A stretch of 64,000 bases of DNA. It comes from JAUSIF01 sp963711595. GTDB lineage: Bacteria; Pseudomonadota; Alphaproteobacteria; Rhizobiales; Xanthobacteraceae. The DNA lies in contig CAVQER010000005.1 in NCBI GenBank assembly GCA_963711595.1, positions 372,001 to 436,000 on the forward strand, written 5' to 3'. Shown here piece by piece: positions 18,028 to 26,792 of this stretch; within the stretch, counting starts at the first letter, position 1, and the number at the start of each line of letters is the position of its first letter. Under the pieces are notes generated by a model. That model did no database searches and had not been told where the DNA came from. It was given only the letters and a program-made list of their open reading frames with translations. A program made the translations under genes and the position numbers.

Positions 18028-18465
18028 CTACAACAGACCCAACTCGCGGAGCTCGCGCCGCATCGCCTCGGGCAGCTTCGTCAGCCCCTTGCCGCTGCGG
18101 CCGAGGTCGGTCGGGGCCTCCTTGGCCGGCAGATACCGCCAGCCCTGAAACGGGCCTCGTGGACGAGGCACAACGGGCACAACCTTCGGATCGAGGACGA
18201 GTCGGCAGCGGCGTATGCCTTCCTTGTCGTTGAACTCGCGTATGTCGGCCAGTTTTTGGCGGCAGGCGATTTCACCGCGGATCACCCAATACAACGATCC
18301 TCCGTCGAGCAGTTCTTCGGTCCGGGTCGGCATCATGCGCGTCGTATGCACGTGTTCGACGGGCTGCCGCTTGCGCCGCTTTTCCGCGAGCCGTTCCTCG
18401 ATCCACTCCTGCAGATCGCGGATCGAGTCCGCGCCGACGCACAGCTTGATGAGATGGAGGCTCAT
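18028..18465 (-). CDS. DUF1489 family protein
   Basis: A 145-residue alphaproteobacterial protein of the DUF1489 family, function unknown. Characteristic parts are the MSLHLIKLCVGADSI start, HVHTTRMMPTR, GGSLYWVIRGEIACRQ and the C-terminal PRGPFQGWRYL. It has no signal peptide or membrane segment. It lies 65 nt after the start of the carboxylase gene upstream on the same strand; operon membership is uncertain. Confidence 0.85.
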   Translation of the reverse strand: MSLHLIKLCVGADSIRDLQEWIEERLAEKRRKRQPVEHVHTTRMMPTRTEELLDGGSLYWVIRGEIACRQKLADIREFNDKEGIRRCRLVLDPKVVPVVPRPRGPFQGWRYLPAKEAPTDLGRSGKGLTKLPEAMRRELRELGLL

Positions 18466-18530
18466 TCCCCTTTGTAGACTGCTGCGCCAGGAATTTCACC
18501 GCTCGGCCGGCCCCATCCACAGTGCATGAG

Positions 18531-20510
18531 CTACGTGGACGGGTTCTCCTTGATGACGATAAGCCGCGCCCCTTCGGCTACTTGGCTTCCTGCGTCCACC
18601 GCAACCTCAGCCACGGTTCCGTCCGCATACGCATTTAGCGCGTGTTCCATTTTCATTGCTTCGACAACCGCCAGCCGTTGACCCTTGGTCACGCGGTCGC
18701 CGACCTTGACTTCGATGGCCAGAACCTTGCCGTGCATAGGCGCGCTTACAACTCCGTCGGTGTCGAGGTGATCAAGATCGACGACATTCGCGTCGCCGAG
18801 GCGAATGAGGCTCACTCCGTCGTCCCGGATCGCGGCAAGCCCTCCGTCGGCATCGACCAACTGGCAGTCCGCCGCCTCTTTGCCCTCGACAGTCGCATGC
18901 GGTCCGTTCGCGCTGAAACGCAGGCGCGCCCGCGCGGGCTGTCCGTCGATTTGCACCGCGATCTGTACTTCGCGCCCGCCGCCAAGGCCGAATGCATCGG
19001 CCGTATTCCAGGGCGAGCGCCGTTCGTCCGAGCGCCGGGTTGCACGCCGGGCAACTCTCGTCTGCTCGCGTTTCACGAGTTCCTCGACCGCCTTTGCAGC
19101 AGCCGCATGATCCGGCGGGCAAACCACCGCAAGTGTCGCGAGCTCGCGCTCGATCAATCCGGTATCGACCTTGCCGGCCATCATGGCAGGCGACGCCACG
19201 AGAGCACGCAGGAACGCGAGATTGGTCCGCGGGCCCGCGATCGCGGTACCGCGCAAGGCCACAGCAAGCCGCTCCAACGCGGCCTTGCGGGTGGGTCCAT
19301 GCGCGATGACCTTCGCCAACATCGGATCGTAGTAGGGAGTGACCTCCTGCCCTTCCTGTACGCCCGAGTCGACGCGGATGCCTTCGCCTTCGGGCCAGCG
19401 CACGACATGCAGTCGTCCAGTCGACGGAAGGAAGCCGCGAAGCGGATCTTCCGCGTAGACGCGCGCCTCAACGGCGTGGCCGGACAACACGATCTCATCT
19501 TGGGTGCGCGGCAGCTTTGCGCCGCCTGCCACCCGAAATTGCCATTCGACGAGGTCGAAACCTGTCACCGCCTCGGTCACCGGGTGCTCGACCTGCAGGC
19601 GGGTATTCATCTCGAGGAACCAAAAGCCGTCGGCCTTCACTTCGCCCTCGCCGCTCGCGACGAACTCGACGGTGCCCGCGCCTACGTACCCGACCGCGCG
19701 GGCCGCTCCCACCGCGGCGCGCGTCATAGCCGCCCGTGCATCCGCACTCATTCCGGGCGCCGGCGCTTCCTCGATCACTTTCTGATGCCGACGCTGCGCG
19801 GAGCAGTCGCGTTCGAAGAGATGCACCACGTTGCCGTGGGTGTCGGCAAACACCTGCACTTCGATGTGCCGGGGGCGCTCGATCCATTTCTCGACCAGCA
19901 CCCGGCCGTCGCCGAACGCGCTTTCCGCCTCGCGCGAGGCCGCTGCTAGCGCGTCATCGAATTCGATGGCCTTTTCCACCCGGCGCATGCCCTTGCCGCC
20001 GCCGCCGGCCGCGGCTTTGATCAGCACCGGGTAGCCGATCTCGTATGCCTTCTGACGCAGGAATTTCGGATCCTGCTGCACGCCGTGATAGCCCCGCACG
20101 AGCGGAACGTGCGCCTTGTCCATGAGCGTCTTGGCCGCGGACTTATCGCCCATCGCCCGGATCGCCGCGGGCGGCGGCCCCACGAACACGATACCGGCCG
20201 CCGCGCAGGCTTCGGCGAACTCGGCGCGTTCGGAGAGAAATCCGTAGCCCGGATGCACCGCGCCGGCACGCGACGCCTTCGCGACCGCGATCAGCCTTTC
20301 GATGTTGAGATAACTTTCGCGCGCCGGCGGCGGCCCGACACAATGCGCTTCGTCCGCGAGCCGCACGTGCGGCGCGCCCTCGTCCGCCTCGGAATAGACC
20401 GCGATCGTCCGCAGCCCGAGCACGCGCGCGGATCGGATGACGCGCACGGCGATCTCGCCACGATTGGCGATAAGTACTGACGTGAACGGAAGATTCGTCC
20501 GGGCGCTCAT
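18531..20510 (-). CDS. mccA: Acyl-CoA carboxylase biotin-carrying alpha subunit (probably 3-methylcrotonyl-CoA carboxylase)
   Basis: A 659-residue fusion of biotin carboxylase and biotin carboxyl carrier domains. The order is an N-terminal ATP-grasp carboxylase (SVLIANRGEIAVRVIR, ATP loop AAAGGGGKGM, EMNTRLQVEHPVTE), a middle BT-like region, and a C-terminal biotinyl domain with the modified lysine in VEAMKMEHAL. Length and layout fit MccA/LiuD or PccA; the presence of a carboxyltransferase of MCC-beta type at 39334-40941 favours leucine catabolism. The partner is about 19 kb away instead of adjacent, which is unusual. It acts in the cytosol. Confidence 0.9.
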   Translation of the reverse strand: MSARTNLPFTSVLIANRGEIAVRVIRSARVLGLRTIAVYSEADEGAPHVRLADEAHCVGPPPARESYLNIERLIAVAKASRAGAVHPGYGFLSERAEFAEACAAAGIVFVGPPPAAIRAMGDKSAAKTLMDKAHVPLVRGYHGVQQDPKFLRQKAYEIGYPVLIKAAAGGGGKGMRRVEKAIEFDDALAAASREAESAFGDGRVLVEKWIERPRHIEVQVFADTHGNVVHLFERDCSAQRRHQKVIEEAPAPGMSADARAAMTRAAVGAARAVGYVGAGTVEFVASGEGEVKADGFWFLEMNTRLQVEHPVTEAVTGFDLVEWQFRVAGGAKLPRTQDEIVLSGHAVEARVYAEDPLRGFLPSTGRLHVVRWPEGEGIRVDSGVQEGQEVTPYYDPMLAKVIAHGPTRKAALERLAVALRGTAIAGPRTNLAFLRALVASPAMMAGKVDTGLIERELATLAVVCPPDHAAAAKAVEELVKREQTRVARRATRRSDERRSPWNTADAFGLGGGREVQIAVQIDGQPARARLRFSANGPHATVEGKEAADCQLVDADGGLAAIRDDGVSLIRLGDANVVDLDHLDTDGVVSAPMHGKVLAIEVKVGDRVTKGQRLAVVEAMKMEHALNAYADGTVAEVAVDAGSQVAEGARLIVIKENPST

Positions 20511-20559
20511 TCCGCGATCCTAGCGCCCGTCCGGTCTTATGCCAGTGGCGAGGCCGCCT

Positions 20560-21747
20560 TCAGTTTTGCTGCGGGCTGATCTGAATTGGAGCGCCTGGCT
20601 GTTGGCCGGACGCTTGGGCAGGCGCCACATCCTGCTCTTCCTTGTCGCGGAGGTAGTCGCGCGGCACGATGCGCGGCAATCCGGCGACCGGCTCATTCGT
20701 CCGCTTGGTCGCCGAGTCAGCGGGCGCGGCCTTTGGCTTGGCGGCGGCCTTCGGTGCAGCCGGAGGCGTCGCGCTTTTTGCCGCAGCAGGCGCGGCCTTG
20801 GCCGGCTGTGCGGATTTTGCGGCAGCTGAGGCGGGCTCCGCCCGCGCCGCTGCCGTCGCGGAATCTGTCGTCGCTTCCGTCGAGGGCGTCACATCGGCAG
20901 CAGTCGCTGCGGCCGGGACACTAACCTGAGGCTGCGCCGCAGCGGGTGGCGGTGAGGCGCGCGTCGCGGTCGCCGGATCGCCAATTTCATTCGCACCAGC
21001 ACGGTCGCCGATCGTTACGCCGGATACCGAGGGACGCGGAGTGCTGCTCGGCGGTAGCGGCGAGTCGCGCAGAGGCGCCGCCGGTGCAGCTTCGCGCCAG
21101 GCCGGTCCGTGCTTCGCCATGAACGCCTCGAACCGACGCGTGCGCAGATTGTCGCGTACGCGCGAGGAATCGCGAAGCAACTGGAACCGCTCGCAGAAAT
21201 CGGGCGTGCACCGGTGATCGAGCGACATCACATACGCGACGAAGCCGTAGGCATCCGACTCGATCGAGTTACGCAGGCTCTCGATGCTCGCGTGATAGCT
21301 CGGATCCCGCTTGTTCGCGAATTGCACCGCGTCCGACAGGAACGCAAGACGCTGCGTCGTGATCGCCACCGCCGCGGCCGCCCTCTGCGGCTCCATGAAA
21401 ATAATGCGCTCGCACGCTTCCAGCATGGCAGGCGCGGGCGAACCGTCCAGGCATGCGAATACAGTGCCGGGCTGAATGGTCTGTGCGAAGATCGCGACGG
21501 CGCGCTCCTCGAGCGCACGGCGCTCCTCCATCCTGCGCGTATCCTCAAGGTGGAGATAGAAATAGACCGCGGCGCCAGAGACGGCGGCGAGGACCGCAAG
21601 CGTCGCTCCAACCGCTAGCGCTTTTCCGAACGACGCTCGCCACAGCTTGGCAGCAAGCAGCACGATGACGGCGCAGGCCACGAGCGCCACCGACCAGAGC
21701 GGGTCAACCTCTTGCAGGCCTCTCAGCAATTCATCCATGTCGGTCAT
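20560..21747 (-). CDS. Hypothetical membrane protein with low-complexity Ala/Pro-rich tail
   Basis: A 395-residue protein with no domain I can name. Two hydrophobic segments at the N-terminus (about residues 17-35 and 42-64) are followed by a helical region containing QTIQPGTVFACLDG, three further cysteines and DHRCTPDFCERFQLL. The last 170 residues are a low-complexity Ala, Pro, Ser and Lys-rich tail, which could span the periplasm. The gene lies 49 nt before the mccA start region, on the same strand. Real coding is supported by the hydrophobic N-terminus and by codon-consistent length. Confidence 0.75.
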   Translation of the reverse strand: MTDMDELLRGLQEVDPLWSVALVACAVIVLLAAKLWRASFGKALAVGATLAVLAAVSGAAVYFYLHLEDTRRMEERRALEERAVAIFAQTIQPGTVFACLDGSPAPAMLEACERIIFMEPQRAAAAVAITTQRLAFLSDAVQFANKRDPSYHASIESLRNSIESDAYGFVAYVMSLDHRCTPDFCERFQLLRDSSRVRDNLRTRRFEAFMAKHGPAWREAAPAAPLRDSPLPPSSTPRPSVSGVTIGDRAGANEIGDPATATRASPPPAAAQPQVSVPAAATAADVTPSTEATTDSATAAARAEPASAAAKSAQPAKAAPAAAKSATPPAAPKAAAKPKAAPADSATKRTNEPVAGLPRIVPRDYLRDKEEQDVAPAQASGQQPGAPIQISPQQN

Positions 21748-21816
21748 ACTAGACGATCCGGCATCTGTGTTGAATGAGGGTGGGAGCCCCGAGGGCCCGC
21801 TCTACACAGCGACCTG

Positions 21817-23709
21817 CTACACAGCGACTTGGGTTCCAATCTCGACCACTCGCTCGGTCGGGATGTGGAAATACGTGGTTGCGTCGTCGGCGGAACGGGC
21901 AAGCTTGATGAACAGGCGATCCTGCCATCCCGGCATGCCCGACTGCGGCGCCGGCTTCAGCGCGCGCCGGGACAGGAAGAACGACGTCGACATGATGTCG
22001 AATTGCCATCCAAGCTTGCGTGCGAGAGCAAGCGCCTTCGGGACGTTCGGCGTTTCCATGTAGCCGAAGGTCAACACCACTCGGTAAAAATGCGGTGAAA
22101 GTCCCATGATCTGAACGCGGTCGAGCTCGGACACGCGAGGCGTGTCCGCGGTAATAACTGTGAGCACCACGTTGTGGTCGTGCAAAACCTTGTTGTGCTT
22201 GAGGTTGTGCAGCAAAGCGGTCGGTGCGTAATCGGGATCGCTGGTAAGAAAGACGGCCGTTCCGGGGACAATGTGTGGCGGCTTTTTCTCAAGACTTCGT
22301 ACCAACGGCTCGAACGGCACCTCGATCCGGCGATTCTTTTGCATCAGCAAGCGTGTACCGCGCAGCCACGTCGTCATGACCAGCACCACAACGGCGCCGA
22401 ACAATACGGGGACCCACGCGCCCTCGAGAATTTTCATTCCTGTGGCGATGACGAAGACCGTGTCGATGACGATGAACGGGAGTATCAATGCTGCCGCTGC
22501 CCAGAACGGCCAGCGCCAGTTCTTCCAGATGACGATGAGACCGAGAATGCCCGCAGTCCACTCGGTTGCGGCTACCGCGAGCACGTACGAGGAGGCGAGA
22601 GCGCTAGAGGTGCGGAACAAGACTACGAGGAGCAGCACGCCGACGAGCAATGCAGTATTCACGCGTGGCATGTAGATTTGCCCGAACTGTGATGCCGAGG
22701 TGTGACGGATCTCGATCCGTGGAAGAAGCCCGAGTTGCATCGCCTGGCGGGTCAGCGAATAGGCGCCCGTAATCACCGCCTGGCTCGCGATGACCGTCGC
22801 CGCGGTCGCGAGGCCGACAAAGGGCAGCAACAACGATTCCGGAACCAACAGGAAAAACGGATCGACGATGGCGGCCGGATTGGAGAGCACGAGCGCGCCT
22901 TGTCCAAAATAGTTGAGCAAGAGCGCCGGGAGTACCAGAAAGAACCATGCGGTCTGAATTGGTTTGCGTCCAAAATGCCCGAGATCCGCATAGAGCGCTT
23001 CCGACCCGGTCACGACGAGAAACACCGCCCCAAGCGTGATCAGGCCCATCCACTTGTGGTCCAGGAGAAACGTGAACGCATAGTAGGGATTGACGGCTGC
23101 AAAGACCGTTGGATCGTCGAAGATGTGTATGGTGCCGATGACCGCCATCACCAGGAACCACAGCAATGTGATTGGCCCGAAGAGCCGCGAGACCTGCGCC
23201 GTGCCGCGCGATTGAACCGTGAATAACCCGACAAGAATGACGACGGTGATCGGCAATACGTACGGTTCGAGCGCGGGCGTCGCGATCTTGAGACCCTCGA
23301 CGGCCGACAGCACCGAGAGCGCCGGGGTGATCAGCGACGATCCGTAGAACATCGCGGCGCCGAGAATGCCGAGTGCGAGCACAATCGGCGTGCGTCGCCC
23401 CAGCCCGCGGAACGCGAGCGCCACGAGCGATAGCGTTCCGCCCTCACCGTTGTTATCCGCGCGAAGGAGAATTGTGACGTACTTCAGCGTAACGACGATG
23501 ATCAGCGACCAGACAACGAGCGACAGGACGCCAAGCACGGCCTCCCGCGTCACCGTCCCGCCAGGGCCGATGGCCGCTAGCACGGCCTCGCGGAACGCGT
23601 AGAGCGGGCTCGTGCCGATGTCGCCATAGACGACGCCGACACTTCCGACGGTAAGTGCCCAGAAGCTGGAATGGGAACGGGACTCGCCGTTCCCACTAGC
23701 CTTGTCCAT
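21817..23709 (-). CDS. kup: Low-affinity potassium transporter Kup
   Basis: A 630-residue potassium/proton symporter of the KUP/HAK/KT family. About 12 membrane helices occupy residues 15-465, beginning with LTVGSVGVVYGDIGTSPLYAFRE, which is the family signature, and GEGGTLSLVALAFR. The C-terminal cytosolic region (about 470-630) includes VPGTAVFLTSDPDYAP and the terminal RVVEIGTQV. Length is standard. It is probably transcribed alone: the upstream region (23710-23935) is shared with the divergent small-protein genes. Confidence 0.96.
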   Translation of the reverse strand: MDKASGNGESRSHSSFWALTVGSVGVVYGDIGTSPLYAFREAVLAAIGPGGTVTREAVLGVLSLVVWSLIIVVTLKYVTILLRADNNGEGGTLSLVALAFRGLGRRTPIVLALGILGAAMFYGSSLITPALSVLSAVEGLKIATPALEPYVLPITVVILVGLFTVQSRGTAQVSRLFGPITLLWFLVMAVIGTIHIFDDPTVFAAVNPYYAFTFLLDHKWMGLITLGAVFLVVTGSEALYADLGHFGRKPIQTAWFFLVLPALLLNYFGQGALVLSNPAAIVDPFFLLVPESLLLPFVGLATAATVIASQAVITGAYSLTRQAMQLGLLPRIEIRHTSASQFGQIYMPRVNTALLVGVLLLVVLFRTSSALASSYVLAVAATEWTAGILGLIVIWKNWRWPFWAAAALILPFIVIDTVFVIATGMKILEGAWVPVLFGAVVVLVMTTWLRGTRLLMQKNRRIEVPFEPLVRSLEKKPPHIVPGTAVFLTSDPDYAPTALLHNLKHNKVLHDHNVVLTVITADTPRVSELDRVQIMGLSPHFYRVVLTFGYMETPNVPKALALARKLGWQFDIMSTSFFLSRRALKPAPQSGMPGWQDRLFIKLARSADDATTYFHIPTERVVEIGTQVAV

Positions 23710-23935
23710 GGCGGATAGCCGAAGATTTCGCTGCCGAAGCGCAGGGGCGCGCCTCTAGCATGGCACTGTATGCGTGTCATTCGGAATCGACGCCCTCAAC
23801 CTCTGCACAAATTGGGAAATGTAAACACAATCAGCGGTTTACAACGGTCTTCAGCCAAAGTGGCGCGCCGGGACTATCCTGCTCGCGCCGCAATGTAGTG
23901 GGACGGTTCCGTGGCGGAGTATTTGGGGAATTCGA

Positions 23936-24127
23936 ATGCGAACACTCTTCGGCATCATTCTCGGCGTGGCGATCACGGTCGGCGCCGCCTACATGCACGA
24001 CTCATCCGCCGTTCTAAACGCGCCCGGCCCGGCGCGCACGATCGTCAATTGGGACGTGGCCACAGAGGTAACGGACAACGCCCTGCGCAGCCTGCGACGA
24101 CAGATAGATCGTCTGTTCGCTAGATAG
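23936..24127 (+). CDS. Small single-pass membrane protein (tandem copy 1)
   Basis: A 63-residue protein with an N-terminal hydrophobic helix (LFGIILGVAITVGAAYM) and a charged C-terminal half (VNWDVATEVTDNALRSLRRQ). It is clearly related to the next gene: both start MR.L.G.I.G, share the HDSS/DDHT region after the helix, and share R..VNW-V. GGGGAA lies upstream of the ATG. No known family is recognised. The paired arrangement and codon pattern support real coding. Confidence 0.7.
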   Translation: MRTLFGIILGVAITVGAAYMHDSSAVLNAPGPARTIVNWDVATEVTDNALRSLRRQIDRLFAR

Positions 24128-24189
24128 GCGGCGGAACCCAGTCCAGCGATCCGCGTTATCGGATCGGATAACGGGACTTGGGAAAGATC

Positions 24190-24384
24190 ATGCGCTTCCT
24201 TCTCGGAATGATCTTCGGTGCCTCGCTTCTCATGCTCGGCGCACACGTCTACGACGATCACACGGGTGACTCCGCAAGGCGTCAGCGCAATCTGGTCAAT
24301 TGGGAAGTGGTCGGGGAAAAGTTCGCAAGCATGAAGACGCGCGTTCAGCGCGATTGGGCGGGCCTTTCCTCGACTAGACTCTGA
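24190..24384 (+). CDS. Small single-pass membrane protein (tandem copy 2)
   Basis: A 64-residue paralog of the preceding gene, 62 nt downstream on the same strand. It has the N-terminal helix LLGMIFGASLLMLGAHVY, then DDHTGDSARRQRNLVNWEVVGEKF. The VNW motif at the same distance from the helix marks the duplication. The start at 24190 follows GGGAAAGATC; an in-frame ATG at 24178 would add four residues. It converges on the SDR gene with a 3-nt gap. Function unknown. Confidence 0.7.
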   Translation: MRFLLGMIFGASLLMLGAHVYDDHTGDSARRQRNLVNWEVVGEKFASMKTRVQRDWAGLSSTRL

Positions 24385-24387
24385 TCC

Positions 24388-25089
24388 TCAGAACTTCTCC
24401 ACCCACGGCCTCAGCTCGATCTCCCACGTCCACGCGCTCCGCGGTTGCGTGAGCACGTGTAGATAGTTGGCCGCGATCGCGTCGGGATCTAGCATCGAGT
24501 CGGGGCGATCGGCAGGCTGCGCGCGACGTTCGCTGCGGATTCCCCCATCGATCACGAAATGCGCGACATGGATGCCTTGCGGTGCAAGCTCGCGCGCGAT
24601 GGATTGCGCAAGCCCCCGCAGCGCGAACTTGCCCATGGCAAACGGTGCGGACTGCGCGTAGCCCTTCACGCTTGCCGAGGCGCCGGTGAGCAGGATGGCG
24701 CCCTTCCCTTTCGGCAACATACGTTTCGCCGCCTCCTGCGCGACAAGGAATCCGCCAAAGGCGGAAACGGCGATCGACTTTTCGACCTCCGCCGGGTCCA
24801 ACTCGGCGAACGCACCGCGCGCACGATAGCTGGCGTTGTAGACGACGACGTCCGGTTCGCCGTTTTCCTTTGCCGCGGAGGTGAACAGCTTCACCACGTC
24901 ATCACGCTTGATCGCGTCGCACACGAACGCCTTCGCACCGATTTCGCTCGTGAGTGCGCCGAGATCGTCGATCGTCCGGGCGCCGAGTGCGACCTTCATC
25001 CCACTTTTCGCGAAAGCACGGGCAAGCGAGGCGCTAAGTCCGGAGCCTGCCCCCACAATCAGTGCACTCGAATATTCCGTCGTACTCAT
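24388..25089 (-). CDS. SDR family oxidoreductase with Phe in place of the catalytic Tyr
   Basis: A 233-residue short-chain dehydrogenase/reductase-like protein. The nucleotide-binding loop is GAGSGLSASLARAF, and VVVYNASYRARG replaces the NNAG motif. The catalytic region reads LLTGASASVKG and then SAPFAMGKFALRG, so the usual YxxxK becomes FxxxK. This may mean loss of normal SDR catalysis or a distinct subfamily. The C-terminus ends in WTWEIELRPWVEKF. It is divergent from the quinone-oxidoreductase-like gene. The substrate is unknown. Confidence 0.85.
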   Translation of the reverse strand: MSTTEYSSALIVGAGSGLSASLARAFAKSGMKVALGARTIDDLGALTSEIGAKAFVCDAIKRDDVVKLFTSAAKENGEPDVVVYNASYRARGAFAELDPAEVEKSIAVSAFGGFLVAQEAAKRMLPKGKGAILLTGASASVKGYAQSAPFAMGKFALRGLAQSIARELAPQGIHVAHFVIDGGIRSERRAQPADRPDSMLDPDAIAANYLHVLTQPRSAWTWEIELRPWVEKF

Positions 25090-25199
25090 GGACCTGTCCT
25101 CGAGAAGCGTGGGTGAAAGCTACTCCGCCAGACCGCTTGCAGTAAGCTTCGTTCTGCTCCGCTTTGCCGGTAAGCTATACCGTCAAAACGGGGGCAAGC

Positions 25200-26177
25200 A
25201 TGCGTGCTGCGTACTATGAAACGAATGGGACGGCTCGGGACGTGCTTCGCGTCGGTGAAGTAGCCACGCCCGAGCCCGGTCCCGGCGAAGTCCGGTTGAA
25301 GCTCAAGACCTCCGGTATCAACCCATCTGATGTCAAAAACCGCATGGGCACGACGCGCAAGATCGCGTTTCCGCAAGTCATTCCGGACAGCGACGGTGTC
25401 GGCACGATCGACGTGGTTGGAGCAGGCGTCCCGGGCGCGCGCAAAGGCGAACGTGTGTGGACCTGGAACGCCCAATGGAAACGGGCGTTCGGTACGGCGG
25501 CCGAATACGTCGTGCTGCCGTCGGCGCAGGCGGTGCCATTGCCGAGCGGCGTTAGCGATGCAGCCGGTGCGTGCCTCGGCATACCCGCGATGACGGCCGT
25601 CCATGCGGTGACGCTCGCGGGTGCCGGCCCCGATGCGACTATCTTCATTTCCGGGGGCGCCGGCGCGGTTGCGCACTACGCGATTCAGTTCGCGAAAGCC
25701 CGCGGCGCCCGTGTGATCACGACGGTCAGCTCGCCGGAAAAGGCTGCTCTCGCGCGCGCCGCCGGCGCCGACCACACCATCGATTACAAACGCGAAAACG
25801 TCGGCGAGCGCGTCAAGGAATTTACGGAAAAACGCGGCGCCGACGCATTGATCGAGATGGATCTGACGGCGAATGCGAAACTGATACCCGCCGTGCTTCG
25901 GCCCCACGGCATTGTCGTCGTCTACGGCACCCTCCCGGAGGCAACTATTCCGGCGGCCTTCTGTCTCGTGAACTCCATCACGCTGAAATTCTTTCTCGTC
26001 TACGAGCTGACCGCCGAGGAACGCGCCGCGGCCCTTGCCGCGATCGACCGCATGCTCACGGAGAACCGTCTCGTGCACAATGTCGCCCAGACATTTTCGC
26101 TCGAGGACGTCGTCGCCGCACACGAGGCCGTGGAATCCGGGCGCGCGCCGGGCAACGTTGTGCTGACGATCGCCTGA
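25200..26177 (+). CDS. Zinc-independent MDR-family NADPH:quinone oxidoreductase-like protein
   Basis: A 325-residue medium-chain dehydrogenase/reductase of the quinone oxidoreductase class. The N-terminal GroES-like part has MRAAYYETNGTARDVL and SGINPSDVKNRMG. The Rossmann part contains ISGGAGAVAHYAIQFAKARG (nucleotide-binding G-x-G-x-x-A) and HTIDYKRENVGE. Zinc-binding residues of alcohol dehydrogenases are absent. It lacks a signal peptide and probably reduces quinones or enones with NADPH. The ATG at 25200 is chosen over one at 25164 because the protein then begins with the family motif. Confidence 0.88.
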   Translation: MRAAYYETNGTARDVLRVGEVATPEPGPGEVRLKLKTSGINPSDVKNRMGTTRKIAFPQVIPDSDGVGTIDVVGAGVPGARKGERVWTWNAQWKRAFGTAAEYVVLPSAQAVPLPSGVSDAAGACLGIPAMTAVHAVTLAGAGPDATIFISGGAGAVAHYAIQFAKARGARVITTVSSPEKAALARAAGADHTIDYKRENVGERVKEFTEKRGADALIEMDLTANAKLIPAVLRPHGIVVVYGTLPEATIPAAFCLVNSITLKFFLVYELTAEERAAALAAIDRMLTENRLVHNVAQTFSLEDVVAAHEAVESGRAPGNVVLTIA

Positions 26178-26179
26178 AT

Positions 26180-26422
26180 TCAGTGCATCCGGCCGTTCGG
26201 GCTGTCCGCGTCACCGTGCAGCAGCGCGGCAGCGATCTCGCGCCGATTCATGCGTGTCCCGTCGTCGCCCTCGAGAATGAGCGGGACGCGGTTGCGGGTT
26301 TTCAGATGGCGGGCAAACGAAAGCGCCTCGTCGAGGCGCGTGAATTCCTTGTAGAGACCGGACTGCTCAATCGGTGACACGTCTTCTGACCCCACGGGGC
26401 CGGAGTAAAGCCGATAAGCCAT
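26180..26422 (-). CDS. Small hypothetical protein (80 aa)
   Basis: An 80-residue soluble protein beginning MAYRLYSGPVGSEDVSPIE, then a helix-rich LDEALSFARHLKTRNRVPLILEGDDG. It has no signal or membrane segment. Similar small proteins occur in Bradyrhizobium relatives (recalled, not searched). A perfect AAAGGAGG Shine-Dalgarno 6 nt before the ATG supports strong translation. It converges with the MDR gene with a 2-nt gap. Confidence 0.75.
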   Translation of the reverse strand: MAYRLYSGPVGSEDVSPIEQSGLYKEFTRLDEALSFARHLKTRNRVPLILEGDDGTRMNRREIAAALLHGDADSPNGRMH

Positions 26423-26454
26423 GGTCGACCTCCTTTATTGACGCCCATGAAACG

Positions 26455-26476
26455 GGCGGGCCGCCCCGGGCCCGCC
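26455..26476. terminator. GC-rich hairpin between two small genes
   Basis: GGCGGGCC and GGCCCGCC form an 8-bp stem with a 6-nt loop (GCCCCG). No T tract follows on either strand, so it may be a processing or attenuation stem between the DUF2171 gene and the 80-residue protein gene, both read on the minus strand. Confidence 0.45.
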
Positions 26477-26503
26477 ACGTGTCTCGAGTGATAGGCGGCA
26501 AGC

Positions 26504-26734
26504 TTACGCCGCTTTCCACTCGCGCTTCGCTTCGTGACTCGATTTCTTCAGGTGCACGTGCTCATCCACGTGATCGACCCAGGCGAGCGGAATGACATGA
26601 TGCATTCCCTGTGCCTCCGGATCGTTCTTGGTGAGCTTGATCTGATCCTTGCCTTCCAGGTGATCGACCACGCCCACGTGCTGACCGTCGGAACCGAGCA
26701 CTTCCATGTGTTCGCGAATTTTATCCTGCGCCAT
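26504..26734 (-). CDS. DUF2171 domain protein (copy 1)
   Basis: A 76-residue cytosolic protein of the DUF2171 family, which resembles small PRC-barrel-like folds. Family features include KIREHMEVLGSDGQHVGVVD, KDQIKLTKNDP and HHVIPLAWVDHVDEHVHLKK. GGAGG precedes the ATG. A paralog lies at 29390-29620. DUF2171 proteins are often stress-associated in rhizobia; no function is established. Confidence 0.85.
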   Translation of the reverse strand: MAQDKIREHMEVLGSDGQHVGVVDHLEGKDQIKLTKNDPEAQGMHHVIPLAWVDHVDEHVHLKKSSHEAKREWKAA

Positions 26735-26792
26735 GTTTGCCTCCGGATTTTCAAGGCAACGCCGGCGGTCCGCGGGAGGTTCCGGTGGAACC

